A DNA stretch of 64,000 nucleotides from Saccharomyces paradoxus (Eukaryota; Ascomycota; Saccharomycetes; Saccharomycetales; Saccharomycetaceae): assembly GCF_002079055.1 (NCBI RefSeq), contig NC_047497.1, forward strand, positions 62,001 through 126,000, read 5' to 3'. Shown here in pieces: positions 32,747 through 42,845 of the stretch. The position numbers were made by a program, and so were the translations under genes. The notes beneath the pieces are model-generated. The model had not been told where the DNA came from. It did no database searches and saw only the letters and a list, made by a program, of their open reading frames with translations. Within the stretch, counting starts at the first letter, position 1, and the number at the start of each line of letters is the position of its first letter.

Positions 32747-33350
32747 ATGGGTGCTGCTCCTTCCAGAATTGTGGATGGTCTTTTAGAAGATACAAATTGT
32801 ATGTATACTTTGAAGTAAAGTCAAGAAAGAAAGGGGAAGTGAACCGATTTTACTAACACTGACATTTTGAACAGTTGACAGAGATGAGATAGAAAGGTTA
32901 AGGAAGAGATTCATGAAACTGGACAGAGATAGCTCTGGTTCTATTGATAAAAATGAATTCATGAGCATTCCTGGCGTTTCGTCGAATCCTCTTGCCGGAC
33001 GTATAATGGAGGTTTTCGATGCTGATAATAGTGGTGACGTGGATTTTCAAGAGTTTATCACAGGGTTATCTATTTTTAGTGGGCGAGGGTCCAAGGACGA
33101 AAAGTTAAGATTCGCCTTCAAAATCTACGACATCGACAAGGACGGTTTTATATCGAATGGTGAGTTGTTCATCGTGTTGAAGATTATGGTAGGTTCTAAT
33201 CTGGACGATGAACAACTACAACAGATAGTAGATAGGACCATAGTGGAAAATGACAGTGATGGCGACGGACGCTTAAGTTTTGAAGAGTTCAAGAATGCTA
33301 TCGAAACCACAGAAGTGGCCAAGAGTCTGACATTACAATATGATATCTGA
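32747..33350 (+). CDS. CNB1: CNB1 calcineurin regulatory subunit B (one intron)
   Basis: Calcineurin B binds Ca2+ and activates the phosphatase catalytic subunits Cna1/Cmp2, which dephosphorylate Crz1 in stress and pheromone responses. Exon 1 is 32747-32798 and exon 2 is 32875-33350; joined they encode 175 residues. The N-terminus MGAAPS is a myristoylation signal. Four EF-hand loops are visible (starting [48 protein letters not shown]), all with standard acidic ligands. The first exon is too short to stand alone, and the splice junction falls inside the Phe codon of the NFDRDE segment. Confidence 0.97.
32799..32874 (+). other. CNB1 spliceosomal intron
   Basis: The 76-nt intron has the consensus 5' site GTATGT at 32799, the branch point TACTAAC at 32851-32857, and a 3' site ACAG ending at 32874. 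Its removal restores the CNB1 frame. Confidence 0.96.
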
Positions 33351-33494
33351 GACAAGGAGGCACTTATTTGTTTGTGGTATACCAATATTTGTAAAGAAAA
33401 AAGAATAATGTAGGGATATTGGCCTTCAAGGAAGGAATGCACGCTCGCGCCAGTTAGAGTGCTGGATATATACATTTATGTCTGTATATATGTC

Positions 33495-34140
33495 TGTGAT
33501 TTAGGTGAATATTGAGATAGTTGTTGGGATTCCATTGTTGATAAAGGCTATAATATTAGGTGTGCAGAAGATACCAGAAGTTCTTATCGATTATATTGGA
33601 ATCCACAGGAGGGAATCGATAATTCTACATAATAATATTTTTTAATTTATTATTTATTAACGATGTTGTCATTCTTTATCCTATTACATTATCATCCTTG
33701 CGTTTCAGCTTCCACTAAACTCGATGACTGTTTCTCATCATTTATGTCATCTTTTAGCACCGTATATGATAATATACTAGTAATATGAATACTTTTCAAT
33801 AGAAGATAGTTGATTCTGTTGGAATGAAATTCTTATATCATCTATTTAGTAGTATATTATCATATGCGGTGTAAGAGGATGGCATAAAGATTGAGAAACA
33901 GTCATCCAATCTAATGGAAGCTGAAATGCAAGGATTGATAATATAATAGGATAATGAATGACAACATATAAAAAGAAAGAAGATAAAATAATAACACTAT
34001 GTAGAACTATCGATTCCCTTTTGTGGATTCCTATATCCTCGAGGAGAACTTCTAGTATATTCTATATACATAATATTATAGCCTTTAGTAACAATGGAAT
34101 CCCAACAATTATCTAATTACCCAAATAATTCTCACCAACA
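33495..34140 (-). repeat. Outer delta LTR interrupted by a second delta
   Basis: In minus orientation this LTR spans 33495-33816 and the last six bases ccaaca at 34135-34140 (about 328 bp of its own). A perfect 5-bp target duplication, atgtc, flanks it at 33490-33494 and 34141-34145. Its plus-strand left end reads tgtgatttaggtg, in place of the tgagaattaggtg of the delta at 18613. Confidence 0.88.
33817..34134 (+). repeat. Inner delta LTR inserted six bases from the end of the outer delta
   Basis: A complete 318-bp LTR runs from TGTTGGAATG to AATTCTCA. It is in opposite orientation to the outer delta and roughly 93% identical by eye to the delta at 18613-18931. Flanks gattc and ccaac do not form a 5-bp duplication. 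Confidence 0.9.
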
Positions 34141-34175
34141 ATGTCTACACAACAAAAATAAGAAAGCAATGATAT

Positions 34176-34212
34176 AAGATTCGCCTTCGAAGTCTACGAC
34201 ACAAACTAGGAC
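34176..34212 (+). pseudogene. Short CNB1-like relic (EF-hand 3 region)
   Basis: The 37 bases match CNB1 33107-33143 at 31 positions, including 13 identical bases at the start. In frame they would read like the CNB1 [13 protein letters not shown] segment but contain a stop (IRFAFEVYDTN then a stop, then D). Upstream and downstream similarity is weak. It lies about 0.8 kb beyond the CNB1 stop, between the delta pair and tRNA-Leu. The best reading is an eroded partial duplication of CNB1; chance similarity is not excluded. Confidence 0.5.
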
Positions 34213-34324
34213 AGAAGCTGGTTCCATGCATGAGTTAAACTGTGATGTTGTATTACTAGATAATTTTAGAATATCTCAAGATATCTTCAAGTCGCGGTGG
34301 GGCACACACTTGACAGAATTTATA

Positions 34325-34408
34325 GGAGGGTTGGCCGAGTGGTCTAAGGCGGCAGACTTAAGATCTGTTGGACGGTTGTCCGCGCGAGTTCGAACCTCGC
34401 ATCCTTCA
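34325..34408 (+). tRNA. tRNA-Leu (anticodon UAA)
   Basis: An 84-nt type II tRNA with a long variable arm. The acceptor ggagggt pairs with atccttc (two G-U pairs), the anticodon TAA lies at 34359-34361 in the loop cttaaga, and the T-arm reads gagttcgaacctc. No intron is present. A long T run follows at about 34421-34430. The delta cluster immediately upstream fits Ty1-class preference for tRNA flanks. Confidence 0.96.
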
Positions 34409-34818
34409 GTATTTTGAATTTTTTTTTGTGCTGCAAGCAATTATTCTATCTCATGATGGAGCCTAAAAAGGAGGCTTGACAGTAGTTATTTTATTGTCAA
34501 TAGACGGAGCATATTCAGCCGGTTTTGATATACTAATTGTCCCACATTTTGGATTTTTGTGTTCGAAAAAGGGAAGGTTGTTCCAAACGCAAATAAGGAG
34601 GAAACCCGCTGATTACACTCTTGGAAAAATAAAAAAATAAAAAAGTGGTCTCAGAATTGTTTCAAAAGTGGCACTGACACAATATTTACAGGCGTTGATA
34701 GCTTATTGTTTTAAGAGTACACTTTAATCTCGGAGTAGTTAAGCAAATAAAACCTATTATCCGTGACAGGCTTATTGCACGTAATCCTCAATATAAATTA
34801 TCCACAAATCGAAGACAA
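34409..34818. other. HYM1 upstream region
   Basis: A 410-bp interval between tRNA-Leu and HYM1. It contains the tRNA terminator and the HYM1 promoter. It is A-rich, and I see no clear factor site. Confidence 0.5.
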
Positions 34819-36018
34819 ATGTTTAAGAAATACAAGAACCAAGACTTGGACATGGCATTTTGGTGGAAGAAAAACCCCAAGACCCCCTCCGATTATGCCA
34901 GACTGATTATTGAACAATTGAATAAATTCGGTTCACCCTCACTGACCCAGGATAACAAAAGAAAGGTACAGGAGGAGTGTACTAAATATCTAATCGGCAC
35001 TAAGCATTTTATCGTTGGTGATACGGAGCCTCGCCCAACTCCGGAAGCCATTGATGAGCTTTATACCGCCATGCATCGTGCCGACGTCTTCTATGAACTA
35101 CTACTTCATTTTGTGGATTTGGAATTCGAAGCAAGGAGAGAGTGCATGCTTATATTCTCTATATGCCTCGGATACTCTAAGGATAATAAATTTGTCACCG
35201 TAGATTATTTAGTCTCGCAACCAAAGACCATATCTTTAATGTTGAGGACCGCGGAAGTTGCTCTACAACAAAAGGGCTGCCAAGATATTTTTTTAACGGT
35301 AGGGAATATGATTATTGAATGCATTAAATATGAGCAACTTTGTAGGATCATATTAAAGGACCCCCAGTTATGGAAGTTCTTTGAGTTCGCGAAATTAGGT
35401 AATTTTGAGATTAGTACGGAATCTTTACAAATATTGAGTGCTGCATTTACCGCACATCCCAAATTAGTATCTAAGGAATTTTTCAGCAACGAGAGTAATA
35501 TCATAAGGTTCATTAAATGTATTAATAAACTAATGGCCCATGGAAGCTACGTAACGAAGAGGCAAAGTACCAAACTGCTGGCGTCATTGATTGTGATAAG
35601 ATCCAACAACGCGTTGATGAATATATATATCAACTCTCCGGAAAACTTAAAGCTTATAATGACTTTAATGACTGACAAATCCAAAAATTTACAACTTGAA
35701 GCTTTCAACGTATTCAAAGTGATGGTGGCAAATCCAAGAAAGTCAAAACCTGTTTTTGACATTCTTGTTAAAAACAGAGACAAACTACTTACATACTTCA
35801 AAACTTTCGGTTTAGATTCTCAAGATTCTACTTTTCTTGATGAAAGAGAATTCATTGTTCAAGAAATCGATTCCTTGCCGCGCATAATTTCGTCTACCAC
35901 GGAAACCTCTAATAATAACGCATCTTCAAGTAACGTTGCCAATATGAACTCACCATCATCAGTAATGAACAATCAATCATCCATCTTGACACATTCAACT
36001 TCCCCTGATTCAAGATAA
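34819..36018 (+). CDS. HYM1: HYM1, Mo25-family component of the RAM pathway
   Basis: Hym1 is the yeast Mo25/CAB39 homologue. It works in the RAM network (Cbk1, Mob2, Kic1, Tao3, Sog2), which activates Ace2 in daughter cells and controls polarised growth and cell separation. The 399-residue product starts MFKKYKNQDLDMAFWWKKNPKTP, typical of Mo25. It consists of ARM/HEAT-like helical repeats up to about residue 345, with a Ser/Asn-rich tail. Ace2-type sites upstream of ASH1 lie in the same window, but no direct link is implied. Confidence 0.96.
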   Translation: MFKKYKNQDLDMAFWWKKNPKTPSDYARLIIEQLNKFGSPSLTQDNKRKVQEECTKYLIGTKHFIVGDTEPRPTPEAIDELYTAMHRADVFYELLLHFVDLEFEARRECMLIFSICLGYSKDNKFVTVDYLVSQPKTISLMLRTAEVALQQKGCQDIFLTVGNMIIECIKYEQLCRIILKDPQLWKFFEFAKLGNFEISTESLQILSAAFTAHPKLVSKEFFSNESNIIRFIKCINKLMAHGSYVTKRQSTKLLASLIVIRSNNALMNIYINSPENLKLIMTLMTDKSKNLQLEAFNVFKVMVANPRKSKPVFDILVKNRDKLLTYFKTFGLDSQDSTFLDEREFIVQEIDSLPRIISSTTETSNNNASSSNVANMNSPSSVMNNQSSILTHSTSPDSR

Positions 36019-36347
36019 CTGTAAACCTCGGTTCACTTTATAAAAAACGGGAAATCTTTTGGCAGTAGGTCATGAATATTCAAAAGTAAAAACATATATA
36101 GGAAATTGTTTATTTGCATAAAAGGAAAAATTGTTCAGACGTTTGCATTTCTTCATATTTATACTATAAAAGAAAAGTGTCGCCGAGGCCGGGGAAACAA
36201 TTAGAGTTGTATCTGGCCGGTATATGCAGTTAAGCAAACAGCGGTAAATTCAAGCGGCTTTTTCCCCAAGATATTAGATTATTATAAAACATTTTATTTA
36301 TCCAATTTATACGATGATGTATGTGATTTCTTCTTTGGCTACACATG
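36019..36347. other. HYM1-PXA2 convergent intergenic region
   Basis: A 329-bp interval between converging 3' ends. It is A/T rich with several possible polyadenylation signals. Nothing else is seen. Confidence 0.5.
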
Positions 36348-38909
36348 TTATCTCTCTTTTCCTTGTTCCTTTTTGTTTTTAACTTTTTTGTTCATAATTT
36401 TGTTGTTTCTTAATAAATTTGATGATGCTGAAGGGGATGATTTGGGAAATAGTGGTAATCTCTTGCTAGTCTCCTGCCCTGTAGGTGATGTGATCCGTTG
36501 CTCTTTATTTAGATTAAATAATGCATTGGATTTGGACGTTTTTGGATCTTCGACTTTTTCGAAAAGATTCAGGTTGGTTTCTGATTTGCGAATGATATTC
36601 GATTCTTTAGCAATTGTTAAATCCTTTAACTTCCTCTCCCAAAGTGGTACCTGTTGGTCCAATATGGCATTTAGTTCAAGCAGTTTTTCTTCGTTACTTA
36701 ACCTCTCCTCGGGTTTGAAGGGTCCAAATTGATATCCGCCCTTTCCATCAAATTTTAAAAGATAGTTGTGGAAATGCCATAAACTTGTTCTATGGCAAAC
36801 TGATATTAATGAGATACCAAATTTTTGTGCATTTTCGTACATCCTTTGTTCCATTTCTGGCGCTACTGCAGACGTACATTCGTCGAGCACGGCAAACTTG
36901 GGTTTGTGATAGTACATTCTTGCCATGGCTAACCTTTGCTGAACACCAATTGTTAATTCTTCGGACCAGTTTCTTACTATACTGAATGCATCACGAATCT
37001 TGATGGTGCATGGAGACTGATTATCCTCCGTCGACAATTGTTGTGCATCATTTTTGGAAGTCCTTTGCGCAAGCAGAAGTGACATATTTTCAGTGACTAA
37101 ATCCTCCAAATCTAATAACTGTAAAATCTTTACTAAATCGGCATCGCCTAAATCGTAATCATTATGATACTTTTCTTCGAATTGTTCAATACTGTCTGGG
37201 TAAATGATCTGTTCCCTAAATGTTGACCTATTTCCCATATAAGGCCTTTGGGGTAAGTAAAAGATTGCGCAATCTCTATCCACAGTTCTACGCGGCATTA
37301 TTAACTTTGATTGGTGATTTTTATTGGGAGTAGCTCTTATCGGCCATAGTCCACCTAGAATACGGAACAATGATGACTTACCGCAACCGTTGGGCCCAAT
37401 AATTAGCAGATGATTTCCATGCTCCAAATCAAAGCTTAGCTCAGGAATTAGAACTTGGTTGGCAGGTGTTATTAAAGGAATATTTTCAAACTTTATTCTG
37501 GAGTCATCATATTTCACTATACATCCTTCATCACTTGGTTCCTTATCGCCATCACCTTTATTAGCATCCAACAAATCATTGAACTTATTCAATCTCAATC
37601 TAATGCCGCGTAATTGTTGTATATTCCTCTTCAGTTCCACAAATCTTCCGATAGAACTCGATGCAGTAACCAGTAATCTTCTATTGGTAATGAAATCGGC
37701 TGTCATGTCATTCTTGGGTTCCTTTAGTTCCAGGGTGTCCTCACTTGGATTGTTTTTGAAAAATATTGGAATCGAGCACAATACTAAGCCAGCTGCACCC
37801 CAAGTGTATTTGATGACAAATGCAGTAGCAACATCATAAATAGCTCTTGCTTTTATTTCTCTGTTTAAGAAGAGGACTAAACGGTAGAATGAATAATCAA
37901 CGTTTTCCAGCTCTCTCTTTTGCCCTCTAAGTAGTGCAATTTCTTCATTGCTTGAATGCAGGTTTGAGTGTAAAGACCTGAACCAACTTTCCAAAGACGC
38001 GCTTGCCATCGTTAATCTAGTGAAATTTGGCTGGATCAATTTCAGTAATGAATTGGAGGCATAGACGATTAAACCCAGCGCCAATGTTCCTTCACCCATA
38101 ACACTAGTATTTGAAGTTAATAATTTAAACGAACAGAGAATTAAGTCCAGCATCGGCTTTAGAAGCTGATTCAGTAGTAATGATGAATTCATTGAAAATG
38201 TGTAAATATCCCTTGTCAAATTATCCTGAATTTCTGAAACAGATTCAGCAGAAGCTACCGAATAGAACGTATGGTGGTTAGATAAATACTTTGAAAGCAA
38301 AAAGTCCGACACCTTCCTATTGATAGTAACAGCACATAGTTTCGTCGTGTAACTGATCAGTGAATTAATGAAACTAGCGGGAATTCCAAGAATCATCCAT
38401 TTGCCCAACAGGATTTTTGCGAAGTTTGCGTATTGAGCTCTTACTAGTGTGGACACTAATTGACCATCCAAAGTAGCCACGCGAAGAGACAACAGGGTCC
38501 TAATGTTTAAAAGAATAGCCTGTGTAATAAACAAAATGAGGCACTTCTTATCATGGAGTAAAAGTTTGAACAAAAAATCTACCTTTCCTTTTCGCTGTAC
38601 GTCTTTCTGGTTAGTCTTGCTTTCTTTATCAATCGTTATTGTACCCTCTTCTAAATCTGTACTATGTTTAGATATTATCGTTAACTCTTCTTTACTACTT
38701 TCATTTTCCTCTTTGTCTGCTTCCGCTTCTTTTCCTTCTCCAACCTTCTTATTATCTAAAACCGTTGACTCAGAATCCTTTTTATCAGTCCTGTTGTTGC
38801 TAGAACCCGAATTTGAATTGTAAAGTGTAGCTAGCAATAATATGATGTATGATGAACGCAGTAAATTTACTCTATGCTTATGATAAAATGCAGAGGCCGT
38901 TGAGATCAT
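36348..38909 (-). CDS. PXA2: PXA2 peroxisomal ABC half-transporter subunit
   Basis: Pxa2 pairs with Pxa1 to import long-chain acyl-CoA into peroxisomes for beta-oxidation; it is the yeast relative of human ABCD proteins. The 853-residue product has an N-terminal membrane domain containing the ALD-family loop ([20 protein letters not shown]). A nucleotide-binding domain follows: Walker [10 protein letters not shown] (~508), signature [14 protein letters not shown] (~654) in place of LSGGQ, and Walker [12 protein letters not shown] (~675). A basic tail ends the protein. The degenerate signature predicts one weak ATP site in the heterodimer, a feature I remember in S. cerevisiae Pxa2 too. Confidence 0.96.
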   Translation of the reverse strand: MISTASAFYHKHRVNLLRSSYIILLLATLYNSNSGSSNNRTDKKDSESTVLDNKKVGEGKEAEADKEENESSKEELTIISKHSTDLEEGTITIDKESKTNQKDVQRKGKVDFLFKLLLHDKKCLILFITQAILLNIRTLLSLRVATLDGQLVSTLVRAQYANFAKILLGKWMILGIPASFINSLISYTTKLCAVTINRKVSDFLLSKYLSNHHTFYSVASAESVSEIQDNLTRDIYTFSMNSSLLLNQLLKPMLDLILCSFKLLTSNTSVMGEGTLALGLIVYASNSLLKLIQPNFTRLTMASASLESWFRSLHSNLHSSNEEIALLRGQKRELENVDYSFYRLVLFLNREIKARAIYDVATAFVIKYTWGAAGLVLCSIPIFFKNNPSEDTLELKEPKNDMTADFITNRRLLVTASSSIGRFVELKRNIQQLRGIRLRLNKFNDLLDANKGDGDKEPSDEGCIVKYDDSRIKFENIPLITPANQVLIPELSFDLEHGNHLLIIGPNGCGKSSLFRILGGLWPIRATPNKNHQSKLIMPRRTVDRDCAIFYLPQRPYMGNRSTFREQIIYPDSIEQFEEKYHNDYDLGDADLVKILQLLDLEDLVTENMSLLLAQRTSKNDAQQLSTEDNQSPCTIKIRDAFSIVRNWSEELTIGVQQRLAMARMYYHKPKFAVLDECTSAVAPEMEQRMYENAQKFGISLISVCHRTSLWHFHNYLLKFDGKGGYQFGPFKPEERLSNEEKLLELNAILDQQVPLWERKLKDLTIAKESNIIRKSETNLNLFEKVEDPKTSKSNALFNLNKEQRITSPTGQETSKRLPLFPKSSPSASSNLLRNNKIMNKKVKNKKEQGKER

Positions 38910-39410
38910 AATGAAATCTTTCTGTCAGTCACTTGTAATTGTATTATTATCCCTCTTATATCTTTGCCATATTCAAGGCAAACAAAATATAGATAATGAT
39001 GTAGAAGACGCTTATTTGTACACCTGATTGGGAACGAGAGGACACTTAAATATTAGATTAGCCTTCGATCGAGCCGAGCCATTAACATCATTATCTAACA
39101 GTTGCTTTACTCCACATTTCATTGCCGCCCTTAAATCTTTCGGAGGGTGGTAAAAACTAAGCGGTGATAGCATTAATTAACGCCGAAAGTATATACACCG
39201 AAGACAAAGGAAAATCAATTACATGTGTTCAAAAAAGATTAAAAAATTGCCAATTATTATTGAATTTTCTTTTAAATGATTAGATAAAGCTATTAAATAA
39301 GGATGGTGGTATGATATGTACTACGACTACATACAATAAAATTAAAAAAGGCTCGTAAAACGTTTGGTACAATTGAAAAAAAATTAAGAAAATATTTAGA
39401 AAGAAAAATA
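38910..39410. other. PXA2 upstream / FAT3 downstream region
   Basis: A 501-bp interval holding the PXA2 promoter. PXA2 is known to be induced by oleate through Oaf1/Pip2, but I could not identify a clean CGG...CCG oleate element by eye. The FAT3 side is A/T rich. Confidence 0.5.
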
Positions 39411-41651
39411 TTATGCTACCAAATGTGCATTATTGTTAACAACTGGTCCATTTGAAACGTTCGGAGGCACGTCAGGATGATCCAGCTCCGTTCTATCGCT
39501 AGTGCTGCCTGTGACGTCTGTATTATTGGCAGAACTGCTGCCGTCAATAGCGGTTATTTCATTACGATTCACATGCTTTTCAACGTCAGCATCATCATCG
39601 TCCAAGTTTTGGTCGGCCGAAATGGTAGCACCATCTCCATACGTGTAATTTTTGCCCTTATTATTCATTACAGTTCCGGGCATGTAGCGACCACTCCGCC
39701 TGTTTCTCCACCATGTGTAAATTATCAATCCTGTAGCAATAAAGGACAATGCAAATGCTGTCCATATCAGCCCCGCGTAGGCAGGACCGGCTTTAAATAC
39801 GACACCATATTTGTCATCAGCGGTACCACTCTTTATGATGGCAATCATAACGGATATGATAATAGCCGCCAATATTGTGGCTACGCCAACACAAACGTGT
39901 AAGGCTAGGGCGATGAGCCACAATGGTTGTTTAAACATATATCTGTTAAAGTACAGTAATATGATAAAAATCATGGTAAAGAAGGAAAAGATTATTGCCA
40001 ACAGGTTCAAAGCCAAAACAGACTTCACTGCTGGTACATATTGGTGCTCTCTGTGTAAAAGTTTCCCTTCCAAGTAGAGATCATTGGCGGTAATATTCAG
40101 AGCGTTTAAATATGGTTGGAAATCTGATGTGACTAATGCGTCGTAAATAATCGATCTAAAGTCCAAGTTTTGTACAGCATGTGGGGAGTTACAATCTAGG
40201 ATCTTGTTTTCCAGATTAGCATGGCATAGCGTGAAAATGGACAAACGGTAGTAAATCGGAATCTTCAAATACTCCAATATATTCGGCGTCATGGCATTCA
40301 ATTCTTCTGGGGAAATTGGTTGGACGGACTTGGCATCCGCTAATATATCTAAAATGGGCAAAAATGTCTGAGGGTTTTCTTGAGCCCAGGAAGTCAGTGT
40401 TACTAAGGATGAAAACGTTGTTTTAGGATCAGTGGATGCTCCTAAAAGATTGAAGAGATATGGGATGTACTGTGTGGTGCTTGAATTACCTGATAGGCCG
40501 GATTGCAATTCGGACAAGATGGACAAAGTTTCATTGGTGTTACTCGAGGAGCTTATCACGTCATCCAATCCAATTAGTTGTTGAGTAGATTGGGTCGTGT
40601 TTGTCACTGCAGCCAGAGATTGGACCGAAGTGACGACCATCGTCGAGTTGTTTGAATTATCCATCAATTGGCTCAAGGCAGCAAACGCCGTTTTTGCTGA
40701 TGATGACTGAGTGACGTTTTTTTCCAACAAATCGGACAGGGTGCTTAATGTCTGGTTTGTAGAGGTGGTTTCGTTCAGCAGTAACTCCACTGCGCTAAAT
40801 GCAGGGGTGCTGGCCTGTGGGACTAGTGGTTGCAAAGTACTAAACGTGTTATTCAAAGACCCTCCATTTGATATTGTGTTTTGTAACTGAGTTAATAGTG
40901 TTTGGGCCAAAGAAGACGAAATGGTAGTATTCATCAAGGTCGCCAGGGCTGTCATGGTAGCGGTTTGGTTCGTAGAGAGGGCGAATAGTCTAAAAACAGG
41001 TAACAATTGCGCCTTTTCTGACATTGTCAAATTATTCAGAGTTAGCAACGCATCTGTGGAATTTTGTGGATTGTCGGAGTCTTTTAATAAGTCCAAGACC
41101 ATAGTAGTTGAGTCACTGGAAGAGTTAGAACTCCCCGAAGACAGCGAAGTAGAAACTAATCTGGAGAGCCCATCTAGTGTTTCAGTAGCATTGTCCGAAT
41201 ACTTCAGCAACCCATTTATTTCCGACAGTTGTCTAGTGCTTGAAGCGGGATTGCCGCTGATGGCTAAGGGAGCCAAATCGGTCAATGATTCGATGGTAAC
41301 TGTCGTATTGTCAGCGTTAGACAAAAGCGTTAATAACGGCGTCAGCGCCGGAGTATCAGCAATATTTTTCATGGCGCCAAAAATGTCATCCAGGGAGCTA
41401 TTCGGAGCCGTCAAAGCGGACCCTAGTATTGTCAAAATAGGGCCTATTTGAGGAATTACCTTGCTCACATTGATGTGTTTGATATCGGCCTCGCCGATAT
41501 ATATATTCGTTAAGGGCTTGTAGTTTGCGGTGGAGCCAGCGGTTGCTACAATAACCAATATTAGTGTGGCGAACATGAATAAAAGGCACACAGACAATAT
41601 CGTCCAAATAATCCCCTTCGTCAGGGGTGTACGGTGCTTTGCAATCTTCAT
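39411..41651 (-). CDS. FAT3: FAT3 (YKL187C) membrane protein of fatty acid uptake
   Basis: Fat3 is required for normal fatty acid uptake and appears in cortical patches on oleate; YLR413W (INA1) is a related protein. The 746-residue product has a membrane segment at about 14-37, a Ser/Thr/Asn-rich loop of about 500 residues with many N-glycosylation sequons, then three membrane segments (~546-567, 577-606, 624-646) and a polar tail. The four-segment plan resembles SUR7-type proteins, but with a far larger first loop. That loop contains about nine degenerate repeats with a period of 33-40 residues. Molecular function is not established; a direct transport role is uncertain. Confidence 0.9.
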   Translation of the reverse strand: MKIAKHRTPLTKGIIWTILSVCLLFMFATLILVIVATAGSTANYKPLTNIYIGEADIKHINVSKVIPQIGPILTILGSALTAPNSSLDDIFGAMKNIADTPALTPLLTLLSNADNTTVTIESLTDLAPLAISGNPASSTRQLSEINGLLKYSDNATETLDGLSRLVSTSLSSGSSNSSSDSTTMVLDLLKDSDNPQNSTDALLTLNNLTMSEKAQLLPVFRLFALSTNQTATMTALATLMNTTISSSLAQTLLTQLQNTISNGGSLNNTFSTLQPLVPQASTPAFSAVELLLNETTSTNQTLSTLSDLLEKNVTQSSSAKTAFAALSQLMDNSNNSTMVVTSVQSLAAVTNTTQSTQQLIGLDDVISSSSNTNETLSILSELQSGLSGNSSTTQYIPYLFNLLGASTDPKTTFSSLVTLTSWAQENPQTFLPILDILADAKSVQPISPEELNAMTPNILEYLKIPIYYRLSIFTLCHANLENKILDCNSPHAVQNLDFRSIIYDALVTSDFQPYLNALNITANDLYLEGKLLHREHQYVPAVKSVLALNLLAIIFSFFTMIFIILLYFNRYMFKQPLWLIALALHVCVGVATILAAIIISVMIAIIKSGTADDKYGVVFKAGPAYAGLIWTAFALSFIATGLIIYTWWRNRRSGRYMPGTVMNNKGKNYTYGDGATISADQNLDDDDADVEKHVNRNEITAIDGSSSANNTDVTGSTSDRTELDHPDVPPNVSNGPVVNNNAHLVA

Positions 41652-42845
41652 GTTTGGTTATTTTATTTGCCTTCCTACTACTTCGTATTGGGTTTTTCGA
41701 TAGCGCAGGATGAGGAGGAAATAGTAGCACACGTATATATTCATTACGAAGAGATTTATATACAATTAAGATAAACCCTTGTTGGGGTTTATTGAAAAGA
41801 AGTAGTCGAAACCATCGGCAATAATACGGAAATTACGACAAATACAATCCGACGATCCTTCATTGAGTAATCACTTAACCGATTCCACCGATTTTTCATG
41901 CCAAAAAAAGTTGCCGTATGTTCTAGAAGTGCCCTTTGAACATTTAGCCATTCTAGCCACACGACCTCCTCACTAGCTGACTAAGGTGACAAATTCGCAA
42001 GGAATGGAAAACCGCCACTCATCTGAAAAATTATAAGTTTTTTACTACTGAGTTTATGCTTTCGAGTTTTTTTTGTTCGGTAATAGCACGGCGATTCGAA
42101 TTCCGCCGCTCCGAGCGATGCTCCGCAAAACGCACTAATAAGCTTTTTAAATGGCCTACCCCCTTTTTTAATACGCGGGGTATAACTCAACAAAAAAATG
42201 TGCCATAAAACAAGACTAGGCAAAGCCAAGGAGAGTTTTATTGGGTTCCACCAACAAAGCACGTTGATCGGCGAACGGGGCATGCCCACTATTAAAACTT
42301 CTAGATATATAAAGTTTATATGTAGGTCATAGCGGTAAGAGTCGTATAGTCTTCGTGTCTTTTTGAAAAAGAATACAAGAAAATCTTTCGCTGTTTCTTT
42401 TTCGATACGCTTCGCGGTTATTCTTGACTGGACGCAAATCATCACTCTCCGGGTTTTCTTTTTAAAGTTTTGATGCTAGGCCCTTACTCCAACATTGGTT
42501 TTCCTCTTTTCCTTCATGCAGGTTGAGGCGAGGAATGCGAGCAAATACTCATCGTCCTGTGTATGCGTGACGCCTGTATCACCGTTATCTGGCCGGACCC
42601 GTTCAGCCGTTTCCGTTTCTTGGCTCCTCCTGGATGCTTTGGGGACCCGTCAGGGACCATGATTGCGTCAACAATCGTCACCAGTAAAGAGAATCGTCCA
42701 TAACCTTTTCCATCTTAAAAAAAGAAAAGGGTACAGGGTTGGGGTATTTTAAATTTTTGAATTTTTTTTTTCTGGTTTTTTCGAATTACTTATTACTTAC
42801 TTTCTTCCTATATAATTTGTTTTTCTTTCGTAAAGCGGACCCTTC
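41652..42845. other. FAT3 upstream / MTR2 downstream region
   Basis: This is an unusually long gap of 1194 bp. It should contain the FAT3 promoter and the MTR2 3' end. A symmetric element, CGG-N11-CCG with ATTCGAAT at its centre, lies at 42089-42105; spacing of this type suits a zinc-cluster factor. A TATA-like tatataaag lies near 42304. A minus-strand ORF (41981-42442) has no family signature and is not called a gene. Confidence 0.45.

Noticed and set aside
32913-33350. A 145-residue single-exon calcineurin B-like protein
   Set aside because: It is exon 2 of CNB1; splice sites, branch point and exon 1 with the myristoylation signal are all present upstream.
41981-42442. A 154-codon minus-strand ORF between FAT3 and MTR2
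   Set aside because: No family motif, no bias in codon use that I can see, and no counterpart I remember; kept only as a possible explanation for the long gap.
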